Source of the DNA: an uncultured Lachnospiraceae bacterium
GTDB lineage: Bacteria > Bacillota > Clostridia > Lachnospirales > Lachnospiraceae
Length of the DNA: 64,000 bases
NCBI GenBank assembly: GCA_910583605.1
Contig: CAJTXN010000007.1
Coordinates: 78,423 to 142,422 of the forward strand
Reading direction: 5' to 3'
The position numbers and the translations under genes were made by a program. The notes under the pieces are model-generated. The model saw only the letters and a program-made list of their open reading frames with translations. It did not search any database and was not told the origin of the DNA. Positions within the stretch are counted from its first letter, which is position 1, and every line of letters begins with the position of its first letter. Below are positions 17,447-25,563 of the stretch, piece after piece.

Positions 17447-17821
17447 ATGAAGAAGATTATCAGCACGGATAAGGCTCCGGCAGCAATTGGCCCATATTCC
17501 CAGGCAATAGAAGTAAACGGAATGATATATACTTCCGGTGTGATTCCGGTGAATCCTCTTACGGGAGAGATTCCAGAGGGAATCGAGGCGCAGGCTGACC
17601 AGGCCATCGGAAATCTTGCGGCTTTATTGGGCGAGGCAGGAACTTCCGTTGAAAATGTGATTAAAACAACTGTATTTATTAAAGAAATGGACGACTTTGC
17701 AAAAGTGAATGCAGTATATGCAAAATATTTTACAGAGAATTGTCCGGCCCGCTCCTGTGTAGAGGTTGCCAGACTTCCAAAAGATGTACTGATCGAAATC
17801 GAAGCAATAGCAGTAAAATAA
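17447..17821 (+). CDS. ridA: RidA-family reactive-intermediate deaminase
   Basis: 124 residues, standard for the family. It hydrolyses reactive enamine/imine intermediates released by PLP-dependent enzymes. Visible features: PAAIGPYSQAIEVNGMIYTSG near the N-terminus and RSCVEVARLPKDVLIEIEAIA at the end, where the Arg is the substrate carboxylate ligand. The start is the ATG at 17447 after TGGAGGA; upstream in-frame starts would add a non-family extension. A terminator follows directly. Confidence 0.94.
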   Translation: MKKIISTDKAPAAIGPYSQAIEVNGMIYTSGVIPVNPLTGEIPEGIEAQADQAIGNLAALLGEAGTSVENVIKTTVFIKEMDDFAKVNAVYAKYFTENCPARSCVEVARLPKDVLIEIEAIAVK

Positions 17822-17827
17822 GAAAAT

Positions 17828-17853
17828 AACAGCGGAGAAAATTCTCCGCTGTT
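17828..17853. terminator. Bidirectional terminator between ridA and the yjfB-like gene
   Basis: AACAGCGGAGAA (17828-17839) and TTCTCCGCTGTT (17842-17853) form a perfect stem, with T-runs available on both strands for the two convergent genes. Confidence 0.8.
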
Positions 17854-17857
17854 TTAA

Positions 17858-18034
17858 TTATATAAGTATGTCAATGTTCTGCCCCAGTTCAGGCGTTACG
17901 GAAGCTTCCAGTATCTTCTGAATGCCTTCGCCTGTCACTTCCATGGTATCCATGGCTTTGTTTAACACGGCAAAACCAATATCATTTTGTAATTGGGACA
18001 TACTCATATAAGTCGAGAGTGCGGCAATATCCAT
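17858..18034 (-). CDS. YjfB-family putative motility-associated protein
   Basis: 58 residues (MDIAALSTYMSMSQLQNDIG then FAVLNKAMDTME). This matches the small YjfB-like family often annotated as putative motility protein, typically 55-65 residues and starting MDIAALS. It is probably cytoplasmic, and the role is not established. The start at 18034 follows GAGGAGGG; an in-frame ATG at 18061 is in weak context. Confidence 0.8.
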   Translation of the reverse strand: MDIAALSTYMSMSQLQNDIGFAVLNKAMDTMEVTGEGIQKILEASVTPELGQNIDILI

Positions 18035-18359
18035 TTTAAGCCCTCCTCTTCGTTGTAACATTTGGCAGCAGGAGAAGAATTATCCGGCTGCTGTCATATT
18101 TATATCGGCAAATTGTACAATAAATATAATAATATTAAGAAAAACATTTGTGAATATGAGAATTCTACAGTGTTGCTCCGTTGAAATTTAGGGAAAATCA
18201 GCCTGTATTATGCAAATGTACCAAATTAGTAAATCAGTTTTCAGCTAATTGTTCTATGGTTTTTTTTAAGAAATTGAGGTACAATAACAAAGTAATTAAT
18301 TTGCAATAATAATTTTCTGCAAATATAAACAGCAATTAAAAATTAGGAGGAATTACATA

Positions 18360-19472
18360 ATGGCTAGTTTATCATTAAAAAACATCAGTAAAGTTTATCC
18401 TAACGGATTCGTTGCAGTAAAAGATTTTAATCTTGAAATACAGGATAAGGAATTCATTATTTTTGTTGGACCATCCGGATGCGGAAAGTCAACAACACTT
18501 CGTATGATTGCAGGTCTTGAGGATATTTCAGGTGGAGAATTATATATTGGAGACAGACTCGTAAACGACGTGGAGCCAAAGGACAGAGATATTGCCATGG
18601 TTTTCCAGAACTATGCTTTGTATCCGCATATGACGGTATATGATAACATGGCATTTGGTCTTAAGTTAAGAAAGACTCCAAAGGATCAGATAGACAAATT
18701 AGTTCATGAAGCTGCCAGAATTCTGGATATTGAACATTTGCTTGACCGTAAGCCGAAGGCTTTATCCGGTGGTCAGAGACAGCGTGTTGCCATGGGACGT
18801 GCCATTGTTCGTAATCCTAAGGTTTTCCTTATGGATGAGCCTTTATCAAACCTGGATGCCAAGCTGAGAGTACAGATGAGAATTGAAATTTCCAAATTAC
18901 ATCAGAGACTGGAAACCACCATCATCTACGTTACACATGACCAGACAGAGGCTATGACGCTTGGTACAAGAATCGTAGTTATGAAGGATGGTATCGTTCA
19001 GCAGGTAGATACTCCTAAGGCATTGTATGACTGTCCGCAGAACCTCTTTGTTGCAGGTTTCATGGGTTCTCCGCAGATGAACTTTATCGATGCTCAGGTT
19101 ACACAGTCAGGCTCAGATGTATTACTTGTATTTGGTGCTCATTCTATTAAAGTTCCTGAAAATAAGGCTAAGTTCCTGGTTGAAGGAGATTACATTGATA
19201 AGACCGTTGTTATGGGTGTAAGACCGGAAGACTTCCATGATCAGCAGATATTTATTGAATCATCACAGGACAGTGCCATTGAAGTTACAATCCGTTTATA
19301 TGAAATGCTTGGTGCAGAAGTATTCTTATACTTTGATATTGAGCAGTTCAGCTGTACTGCGAGAGTTAATCCTCGTACAACAGCAAGACCGGGTGATACC
19401 ATTAAGATGGCTATTGATACTTCCAAGCTTCATATCTTTGATAAGGAAACCCAGCAGGTTATTACAAACTAA
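18360..19472 (+). CDS. Sugar-type ABC transporter ATPase (MsmK/UgpC/MalK group)
   Basis: 370 residues. The N-terminal ATPase has GPSGCGKST (Walker A), LSGGQRQR and FLMDEPLSNLDAKLR. The C-terminal regulatory MalK-type TOBE domain runs from about residue 235, including the GVRPEDFH motif. There is no permease or binding protein nearby, as for the multitask ATPase MsmX that energises several carbohydrate importers. Codon choice (many CGT, GTT) points to high expression. 18062-18359 is a 298-base leader and promoter region in which I find no convincing -35 or structure. A terminator follows at 19518. Confidence 0.92.
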   Translation: MASLSLKNISKVYPNGFVAVKDFNLEIQDKEFIIFVGPSGCGKSTTLRMIAGLEDISGGELYIGDRLVNDVEPKDRDIAMVFQNYALYPHMTVYDNMAFGLKLRKTPKDQIDKLVHEAARILDIEHLLDRKPKALSGGQRQRVAMGRAIVRNPKVFLMDEPLSNLDAKLRVQMRIEISKLHQRLETTIIYVTHDQTEAMTLGTRIVVMKDGIVQQVDTPKALYDCPQNLFVAGFMGSPQMNFIDAQVTQSGSDVLLVFGAHSIKVPENKAKFLVEGDYIDKTVVMGVRPEDFHDQQIFIESSQDSAIEVTIRLYEMLGAEVFLYFDIEQFSCTARVNPRTTARPGDTIKMAIDTSKLHIFDKETQQVITN

Positions 19473-19517
19473 TTATTAAATATGACATGAATTTGTCGAT
19501 TATAAAGTGATTTTTTT

Positions 19518-19550
19518 GAGGAAATGCATAAAAAATATGCATTTCCTCTT
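19518..19550 (+). terminator. Intrinsic terminator after the ABC ATPase gene
   Basis: GAGGAAATGCATA (19518-19530) pairs with TATGCATTTCCTC (19536-19548), with a T-rich tail. Confidence 0.85.
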
Positions 19551-19613
19551 TTATTTTTTTGCGAAATAGTTTAATATACTATTAACTGAAAAATTACAAT
19601 GGGAGTGAAGCGA

Positions 19614-20702
19614 ATGATATCGAATCAAATACTTCTTAATACGATAGAAGGACTGAAAAGTATAACCAGAATAGATATGTGTGTAATGGATACAGAGGGG
19701 AAGGTACTGGCTACCACATTTAGCGGTGCAGATGAGTATGAGAGTGCCGTTGTGGCATTCGTGGAATCTCCGGCTGACAGCCAGCTGGTATCAGAATTTC
19801 AGTTTTTTAAGGTCAGTGAGGATAACCAGCTGGAATATATACTGTTGGCAAAGGGCGGCAATGATGATGTGTATATGGTGGGAAAGATGGCTGCTTTCCA
19901 GATACAGAGTCTTCTGGTAGCCTATAAAGAGCGGTATGATAAAGATAATTTTATTAAGAATCTGCTGCTGGATAACATGCTTTTGGTGGATATATATTCC
20001 AGGGCAAAGAAGCTTCATATAGATACGGATGTCAGAAGAGTGGTATTTATTATCGAGACAAAGAATGAAAAGGATACCAATGCCCTTGAAACCATCCGGG
20101 GGCTTTTTTCCACCAAGTCCAAGGACTTCATTACGGCAGTAGACGAAAAGAATATCATTCTGGTAAAGGAAGTCGGTGATACCCAGGGATATGATGATAT
20201 GGACAAGATTGCCAGAACCCTGCTGGATATGTCTAATTCAGAGGCTATGGCAAAAGTGAATGTGGCATATGGTACGATTGTCAGCGATATAAAAGAAGTG
20301 TCAAAATCCTTTAAGGAAGCGAAGCTTGCGCTGGATGTGGGCAAGATATTTTACAGTGATAAAAATGTTGTGGCATATAACAGTCTGGGAATCGGAAGAT
20401 TGATTTATCAGCTTCCTATGCCGTTATGCAAAATGTTTATAAAAGAAATTTTTGACGGTAAATCACCGGATGAATTTGACGAAGAGACTTTGTCTACGAT
20501 TAATAAATTTTTTGAGAACAGTCTGAATGTTTCGGAAACTTCCAGACAGCTTTATATTCATAGAAATACGCTTGTCTATCGATTGGACAAATTACAGAAA
20601 TCAACAAATCTGGATTTAAGAATATTTGATGATGCCATTACGTTCAAAATAGCGCTGATGGTCGTAAAATATATGAAATATATGGAAAGTATGGATTATT
20701 AG
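19614..20702 (+). CDS. CdaR/PucR-type transcriptional regulator
   Basis: 362 residues. An N-terminal sensory region is followed by a GGDEF-like CdaR domain (about residues 135-260) and a C-terminal PucR helix-turn-helix (about residues 305-355, containing NVSETSRQLYIHRNTLVYRL). CdaR-type regulators usually sense sugar acids or related metabolites and activate transport genes. The conserved-looking position behind a multitask sugar ABC ATPase suggests carbohydrate control, but this is inference. The start at 19614 has GGGAGTG ahead of it; an in-frame ATG at 19599 has none. Confidence 0.85.
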   Translation: MISNQILLNTIEGLKSITRIDMCVMDTEGKVLATTFSGADEYESAVVAFVESPADSQLVSEFQFFKVSEDNQLEYILLAKGGNDDVYMVGKMAAFQIQSLLVAYKERYDKDNFIKNLLLDNMLLVDIYSRAKKLHIDTDVRRVVFIIETKNEKDTNALETIRGLFSTKSKDFITAVDEKNIILVKEVGDTQGYDDMDKIARTLLDMSNSEAMAKVNVAYGTIVSDIKEVSKSFKEAKLALDVGKIFYSDKNVVAYNSLGIGRLIYQLPMPLCKMFIKEIFDGKSPDEFDEETLSTINKFFENSLNVSETSRQLYIHRNTLVYRLDKLQKSTNLDLRIFDDAITFKIALMVVKYMKYMESMDY

Positions 20703-20722
20703 GAATAATTCGTGTATGATTG

Positions 20723-20762
20723 TATATGCCATGGTGAACTGCACACAGAGCCATGGCATATA
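20723..20762. repeat. Perfect 12-bp inverted repeat ahead of ftsE
   Basis: TATATGCCATGG (20723-20734) and CCATGGCATATA (20751-20762) with a 16-base loop. There is no T-run after it, so it could be an operator, a transcript-stabilising stem, or a weak terminator of the regulator gene. Confidence 0.6.
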
Positions 20763-20823
20763 GAGTCTGAAAAAGAATAAGGAAAGGAAAGTGTATGTTT
20801 ATAAAATATACATGCTATGGAAC

Positions 20824-21510
20824 ATGATAGAATTAGAGAATGTCAGCAAATCATATTCCACAGGGGCTCCTGCTATCAAGGGTATCAGTCTGAAGATTGA
20901 GAACGGCGAGTTTGTATTTATAGTCGGTAACAGCGGTTCCGGTAAATCAACTTTAATTAAACTCTTAATGAAGGAACTTGAGCCTACCAGTGGGAAGATA
21001 TATGTAAATGGCAGATTTTTAAATAACATGAGAAGAAGGAAGATTGCCGACCACAGAAGGGATATCGGTGTTGTTTTTCAGGATTTCCGTCTGCTCCGGG
21101 ACAGAAATGTCTATGAGAATATTGCATTTGCCCAGCGGGTTGTAGAGACACCCATCCGGGTGATTCGGAGACGGGTTCCGGCCATGCTTGCACTGGTGGG
21201 ACTTTCGGAAAAGTATCGCTCATATCCGAAAGAATTATCCGGCGGAGAACAGCAGAGAGTTGCATTGGCCAGAGCATTGGTAAATAACCCTTCGATTTTA
21301 CTGGCGGATGAACCTACTGGAAATCTGGACCCGAAGAATTCATGGGAGATTATGAAGCTTCTGGAAGAAATTAATAAACGCGGTACCACGGTTGTGGTAG
21401 TCACTCATAACAGGGAAATCGTAGATGCAATGAATAAAAGAGTTATTACCATGCATAAGGGCGTTGTCCTGAGTGATGAGAAAAAAGGTGGATATTTGTA
21501 TGAAGATTAG
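20824..21510 (+). CDS. ftsE: Cell-division ABC ATPase FtsE
   Basis: 228 residues from ATG 20824 (MIELENVSKSY). Walker A GNSGSGKST, SGGEQQRVALARALVNNP, Walker B LLADEPTGNLDP. FtsE with FtsX forms a membrane complex that activates cell-wall hydrolases at division or elongation sites. Start is uncertain: GTG at 20791 lies three bases after AAGGAAAGGAAA, giving 11 extra residues, while the family normally begins at the ATG chosen. The end overlaps ftsX by 11 bases. Confidence 0.95.
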   Translation: MIELENVSKSYSTGAPAIKGISLKIENGEFVFIVGNSGSGKSTLIKLLMKELEPTSGKIYVNGRFLNNMRRRKIADHRRDIGVVFQDFRLLRDRNVYENIAFAQRVVETPIRVIRRRVPAMLALVGLSEKYRSYPKELSGGEQQRVALARALVNNPSILLADEPTGNLDPKNSWEIMKLLEEINKRGTTVVVVTHNREIVDAMNKRVITMHKGVVLSDEKKGGYLYED

Positions 21511-22408
21511 TACGATAGGATACAGTTCCGGTCAGGGAATAAAGAATATAAAAAGAAATAAGCTGTTTTCTTTGGCCTCGGTGGGAACCATTGCGGCATG
21601 TATCTTTCTGATGGGACTATTTTATTCCATTATAATAAATGTAAGACATATGATTACGGCGGCTGAAGAATCCGTATGTATCACGGTTTTCTTTGACGAG
21701 GGAATAGCGGAAGATAAAATCAAAGAAATCGGAAATAAAATCAGTAAGCGGATAGAGGTATCGCGGTTGGAATTTACTTCAGCAGAGGAGGCGTGGGAGA
21801 ATTACAAAGTAGATTATTTCGGAGAAAATATTGAACTGGCAGAAGGCTTCAAAGATGATAATCCGCTGGCAAATTGTGCGTACTATGAAGTATATCTCAA
21901 TGATCTGTCCATGCAGTCTGCATTAAAGACGAATATTGAGGCAATGGAAGGGGTAAGGAGTGTCCGTGCCTCGGATATTACCGCCAATACGCTGTCGGAT
22001 TTTGCCAAGATTGTGGGATATATTTCTCTGGCGATCATTATCATTCTGCTGGCAGTGGGCATTTTCCTGATCAGTAATACGGTTATGATCGGTATTACCG
22101 TTCGTAAAGAGGAAATCCGGATCATGAAATTAATCGGGGCTACGGATTTCTTTGTACGGTTTCCGTTTATTGTGGAAGGTATCATTATTGGAGTTGTTGG
22201 TGCGATCATACCGATTGTGGTGCTGATGGTGATTTATAATAAGGTAATGTCTTATCTGGTCACACAATTTACATCTTTTACGAGTAGAATATCATTTGTA
22301 AGCTCGAATGATATATTCGCATTTATGATTCCAATGGCTTTGATCATTGGGGCAGGCATTGGATTTATCGGCAGTATGATAACGATTAGAAAACATTTGA
22401 AAGTGTAA
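21500..22408 (+). CDS. ftsX: Cell-division permease-like protein FtsX
   Basis: 302 residues. N-terminal cytoplasmic stretch YSSGQGIKNIKRNKLFSLAS, a first membrane helix, an extracellular loop (about residues 55-160) that in other species contacts the hydrolase partner, then three helices around residues 172-200, 222-250 and 268-296. The start is ATG 21500, inside ftsE. Directly upstream of a coiled-coil M23 peptidase, the expected partner. Confidence 0.95.
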   Translation: MKISTIGYSSGQGIKNIKRNKLFSLASVGTIAACIFLMGLFYSIIINVRHMITAAEESVCITVFFDEGIAEDKIKEIGNKISKRIEVSRLEFTSAEEAWENYKVDYFGENIELAEGFKDDNPLANCAYYEVYLNDLSMQSALKTNIEAMEGVRSVRASDITANTLSDFAKIVGYISLAIIIILLAVGIFLISNTVMIGITVRKEEIRIMKLIGATDFFVRFPFIVEGIIIGVVGAIIPIVVLMVIYNKVMSYLVTQFTSFTSRISFVSSNDIFAFMIPMALIIGAGIGFIGSMITIRKHLKV

Positions 22409-22443
22409 CGGTAAACAAAATAATAAAATGGAGGATGATTTCT

Positions 22444-23655
22444 TTGAAAAACAAAAAGTATTTTGCAGTATGTTTTTTAATAGCGGCAATAGCGGCAATA
22501 CTGGTGGTTCAGCCTCTTTGGGCTACGAGCATAGAGGATGAAAAGAAAAAACAGAAAGAAATGGAAGAGGATTTAAAGGATTATCAGAGTATGCTGGATA
22601 ATCTGGAGTCTCTGCGTTCAGATACAAAAGCATATATACAGGCTTTGGACGAACAGCTTACGGCGGTAACGGATCATCTGAATGAACTGAATGGACAGAT
22701 GACGGCCAAGCAGGCTGAGATTGATGAAATCAATCAGAATCTGGCACAACAGGAAGCGGATATCGCTCAGCAGTATGAGGCAATGAAAAAAAGAATACAG
22801 TTTATGTTTGAGAACGGAAATACATATTATCTTGACATGTTACTGGGTTCTGACAGTATGGCAGATTTTCTGAACCGGGCCGAATACATGAAGGAAATAA
22901 CCGATTATGACAGAAATATGCTGAATAAGATGAAAGAGACGAAGGCTCAGATTGAAAATACAAAAACCTTGCTGGAGGCAGAAAAGCAGAATCTTGCGGA
23001 GATGTCGGCCCAGGCGGAAAGTGAAAAAAATTCTGTAGAAGCGCTGGTGGCAGATAAGCGGCAGCAGCTGCTTAACACGGAGAATCAGATTGATGCAGCC
23101 CAGATGGACATCCAAAACCAACAGGAGGAAATTGAGGCTCAGAAACAGTTGGTAGCGGAACTGGAGGAAATTGAGCGGAAGCGAAAAGAGGAAGAGGAAC
23201 GGAGACGCCGGGAAGCAGAACTGAGACAGCAGCAGGCACAGATACCAAACTATGACGGAGGCGCTTTTATGTGGCCGTTGCCGGGTATCTACCGGATAAC
23301 TTCACAATATGGATATCGTACGGACCCGATTACAGGTGCTACATTATCTTATCACAATGGTGTTGATATTGGTGCGCCGACGGGAACAGAAATTCATGCT
23401 GTATATGATGGAGAAGTGGCATGGGCATATTACAGTACCACAGCTGGCAACTGGATAGGCATAGATCATGGAGATGGGTTATATACTATATATATGCATG
23501 CATCGGCATTGCTGGTTTCTGAAGGCGACAAGGTTTCCAAGGGAGATGTGATTGCACTTGTAGGTTCAACCGGCAGGTCAACCGGACCGCATCTGCATTT
23601 AAGCGTGAGAAAGGACGGTTCTTATATAGATCCGCATTTATATCTGAATTATTAA
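22444..23655 (+). CDS. Secreted coiled-coil M23 (LytM) peptidase, likely FtsEX-activated
   Basis: About 403 residues. A signal peptide (AVCFLIAAIAAILVVQPLWA) is followed by a long coiled coil (about residues 30-265) and a C-terminal LytM/M23 domain. The zinc motifs are intact: HNGVDIG and HLHLS. In plan it resembles EnvC and PcsB/CwlO partners of FtsEX, but unlike E. coli EnvC the active site is complete, so it should itself cut peptidoglycan cross-links. TTG at 22444 is preferred with GGAGG nine bases ahead; the ATG at 22435 abuts the ribosome binding site. Confidence 0.92.
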   Translation: MKNKKYFAVCFLIAAIAAILVVQPLWATSIEDEKKKQKEMEEDLKDYQSMLDNLESLRSDTKAYIQALDEQLTAVTDHLNELNGQMTAKQAEIDEINQNLAQQEADIAQQYEAMKKRIQFMFENGNTYYLDMLLGSDSMADFLNRAEYMKEITDYDRNMLNKMKETKAQIENTKTLLEAEKQNLAEMSAQAESEKNSVEALVADKRQQLLNTENQIDAAQMDIQNQQEEIEAQKQLVAELEEIERKRKEEEERRRREAELRQQQAQIPNYDGGAFMWPLPGIYRITSQYGYRTDPITGATLSYHNGVDIGAPTGTEIHAVYDGEVAWAYYSTTAGNWIGIDHGDGLYTIYMHASALLVSEGDKVSKGDVIALVGSTGRSTGPHLHLSVRKDGSYIDPHLYLNY

Positions 23656-23698
23656 TATATTTTTGGCGCCGATAATAGTTGGAAAGAAGGACGGATAA

Positions 23699-24937
23699 AT
23701 GGAGGAGAAAAAAGAGTATTACCGTGGATTACGGACAGGAATTATCAGTGCACTGGTAATAGCGTTATCTGTATTTCTGCTGTTTATAATTTCAAATAAG
23801 ATTAAAAATCTTGGCTTTGATTTTGGAAGCAGCAATGGAAATGAATCGCAGATTGAGAGTATATACGGAAAAGGCTCTGCGGACAAATTAAAACTGATTC
23901 AGCAATACATTGATGCGTATTATATTGAAGATCCGGATAAAGAAGATGTGCTGGTCGGTATGATGAAAGGCATGATAACTTCGTTAGAAGATCCATATTC
24001 GGTTTACTATACATCGGAAGAATATGCGGACCTTATGACTTCCACCAGCGGTTCTTATTACGGCATAGGTGTCAGTGTTAACCAAAATCAGGAAACCGGT
24101 GTTATAACCATAGTGAAAGTATTTAAAACATCGCCTGCCAGAGAAGCGGGAATGAAAGATGGTGATATCTTATATGCCGTTGAAGGCAAAGAAGTAACCG
24201 GACAGGATTTATCCTCTGTGGTGGCTGAAATCCGTGGAAAAAAGAATACAAAAGTTAATGTTACCGTTCTGAGAAACGGAGAAAAGATTGATTTATCCAT
24301 TGAGCGGCGTGAAGTTGAGATGGATACGGTTGAATATAAAATGTTAGATAACGGAGTAGGTTATTTATATATCAGTGAGTTTGACGGAGTGACTACGAAC
24401 CAGGTTGAAAATGCCATTAAAGACCTGCTCTCTCAGGGAATGACTTCCATTGTAGTGGATTTAAGGGATAATCCGGGTGGAAGACTGGATGTGGTTGAGG
24501 ATATTATGGATATGTTTCTGCCGAAAGATAAACTCTTAATGTATATGGAATATAAGAGTGGGGAAAGAAAGGATTCATATTCCAGGACCAACGGGCTGAT
24601 ACCGGATATGCCAATGACCGTGCTGATCAATCAAAACAGCGCCAGTGCATCGGAATTGTTTACCGGCGCCATTCAGAGTTATGAGCGGGGGACAATCGTA
24701 GGTGTTACGTCTTTTGGGAAAGGTATCGTTCAAAGTATATTCCAGTTGGAAGACGGAACGGCACTGAAGCTGACAACCGCTAAATATTATTTGCCAAATG
24801 GTAAGAATATTCATAAAGAAGGTATTACACCGGATGTGGTTGTAGAACTTCCGGAGGGTGTGAGAAGCTGTTGGGATTTGTCTGAAGAGGAAGATAACCA
24901 GTTGCAGAAAGCCATTTCTCTGTTGGTTGAATCGTGA
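23699..24937 (+). CDS. S41-family C-terminal processing protease (CtpA/CtpB-like)
   Basis: 412 residues: an N-terminal membrane anchor (ISALVIALSVFLLFIISN), a PDZ domain (about residues 110-195) and an S41 protease core with VVDLRDNPGGRLDVVEDI, NQNSASASELF (catalytic Ser) and SFGKGIVQ (catalytic Lys). It acts outside the membrane. Position behind ftsEX and the M23 peptidase suggests it processes or degrades cell-wall hydrolases; in spore formers a related enzyme, CtpB, cleaves SpoIVFA. Here that link is inference. No terminator lies directly behind it before the promoter at 24964. Confidence 0.93.
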   Translation: MEEKKEYYRGLRTGIISALVIALSVFLLFIISNKIKNLGFDFGSSNGNESQIESIYGKGSADKLKLIQQYIDAYYIEDPDKEDVLVGMMKGMITSLEDPYSVYYTSEEYADLMTSTSGSYYGIGVSVNQNQETGVITIVKVFKTSPAREAGMKDGDILYAVEGKEVTGQDLSSVVAEIRGKKNTKVNVTVLRNGEKIDLSIERREVEMDTVEYKMLDNGVGYLYISEFDGVTTNQVENAIKDLLSQGMTSIVVDLRDNPGGRLDVVEDIMDMFLPKDKLLMYMEYKSGERKDSYSRTNGLIPDMPMTVLINQNSASASELFTGAIQSYERGTIVGVTSFGKGIVQSIFQLEDGTALKLTTAKYYLPNGKNIHKEGITPDVVVELPEGVRSCWDLSEEEDNQLQKAISLLVES

Positions 24938-24963
24938 TGTCGATATTTGTCGAAGACTTTTTG

Positions 24964-24993
24964 TTGACAAAATATTCCATATTCCATTATAAT
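24964..24993 (+). promoter_or_regulatory. Near-consensus promoter of the riboswitch-like leader
   Basis: TTGACA (24964-24969), an 18-base spacer and TATAAT (24988-24993). The predicted transcript starts near 25000, a few bases before the aptamer-like element. Confidence 0.8.
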
Positions 24994-25006
24994 ACAAATT
25001 GTATTA

Positions 25007-25127
25007 GGCAAAAGAATGGAAATGTTTGGATGCAAAGTTGGGAGTCTAAGGTAGGAAATGTTGGGGTTAGAGGATTGATCCGTTATGATAGTTCGGCTGC
25101 AGAAAATACATTTCTGCAGTCTTTTTT
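25007..25127 (+). ncRNA. Possible degenerate c-di-GMP-I (GEMM-I) riboswitch with terminator
   Basis: The conserved GEMM-I blocks occur in the right order: GGCAAA (25007-25012), a GAAA loop closed by G-T (25018-25023), GATGCAAAG (25029-25037), GTCTAAGG (25044-25051), TTATGATAG (25083-25091) and GGCTGC (25095-25100). The CTGC of the last block is also the left arm of a terminator, CTGCAGAAA/TTTCTGCAG (25097-25105 with 25111-25119), with T7. That overlap is how such switches work, ligand-bound P1 excluding the terminator. However, P1 is weak (only about three pairs) and P2/P3 rely on G-U pairs, so it may be decayed. Confidence 0.5.
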
Positions 25128-25269
25128 TGTCCGGAGATAGTAATATATACCTTATAAACCGTATATTGTCATTTTGTATGGATAAAATCAATGATTACCG
25201 GTTTGGGTGCACACAAATTAGAGTAATTGTTGTTTTTATATAATTTTTTAGGAGGAATTAAATTGCTCG

Positions 25270-25527
25270 TTGTACAGTAGGTCGAATTTTTGGGATGTTG
25301 AAGTGCATGCTGATGGTACATCGCAGACTTTATGGTGTGGTTCAAGACCTTTTTATGCAGACAGTATTACACATAATAATATTTTAAGCTGTTCGGGTAT
25401 TGGTTCGATGAGTATTGGCGGAAACAGGAGTGGTGCAAATTTCTCAACTTCTGTCAGTGGGCATACTGCAACCTGGACATATACGGCTAGAAATGTGTAT
25501 CATATTACTGTTAATTATAATTATTAA
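25270..25527 (+). CDS. Small beta-rich secreted-type peptide without a signal peptide
   Basis: 85 residues from TTG 25270. The sequence is rich in Ser, Gly, Thr, Asn and aromatic residues, with two Cys (TLWCGS, ILSCSG) and alternating patterns such as TATWTYTARNVYHITVNYNY at the end. It looks like the mature part of a small exported protein or bacteriocin-like peptide, but no signal peptide or leader is present. A perfect AGGAGG (25250-25255) is placed seven bases ahead of a TTG at 25263 in another frame that stops after five codons. The 5' end therefore looks deleted or frameshifted. Family not recognised. Confidence 0.5.
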   Translation: MYSRSNFWDVEVHADGTSQTLWCGSRPFYADSITHNNILSCSGIGSMSIGGNRSGANFSTSVSGHTATWTYTARNVYHITVNYNY

Positions 25528-25563
25528 CTTCTGAGATGAAATGGAGAGGAAGGATTTTTTTGA

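Noticed and set aside
24934..25140. A 68-residue protein over the riboswitch-like leader
   Set aside because: It has no ribosome binding site, overlaps ctpA, and covers the promoter and terminator; it is a chance frame.
25270..25527. Lactococcin 972 family bacteriocin
   Set aside because: The general layout (peptide, large membrane protein, ABC parts) is similar, but there is no signal peptide and the residue pattern does not clearly match the family.
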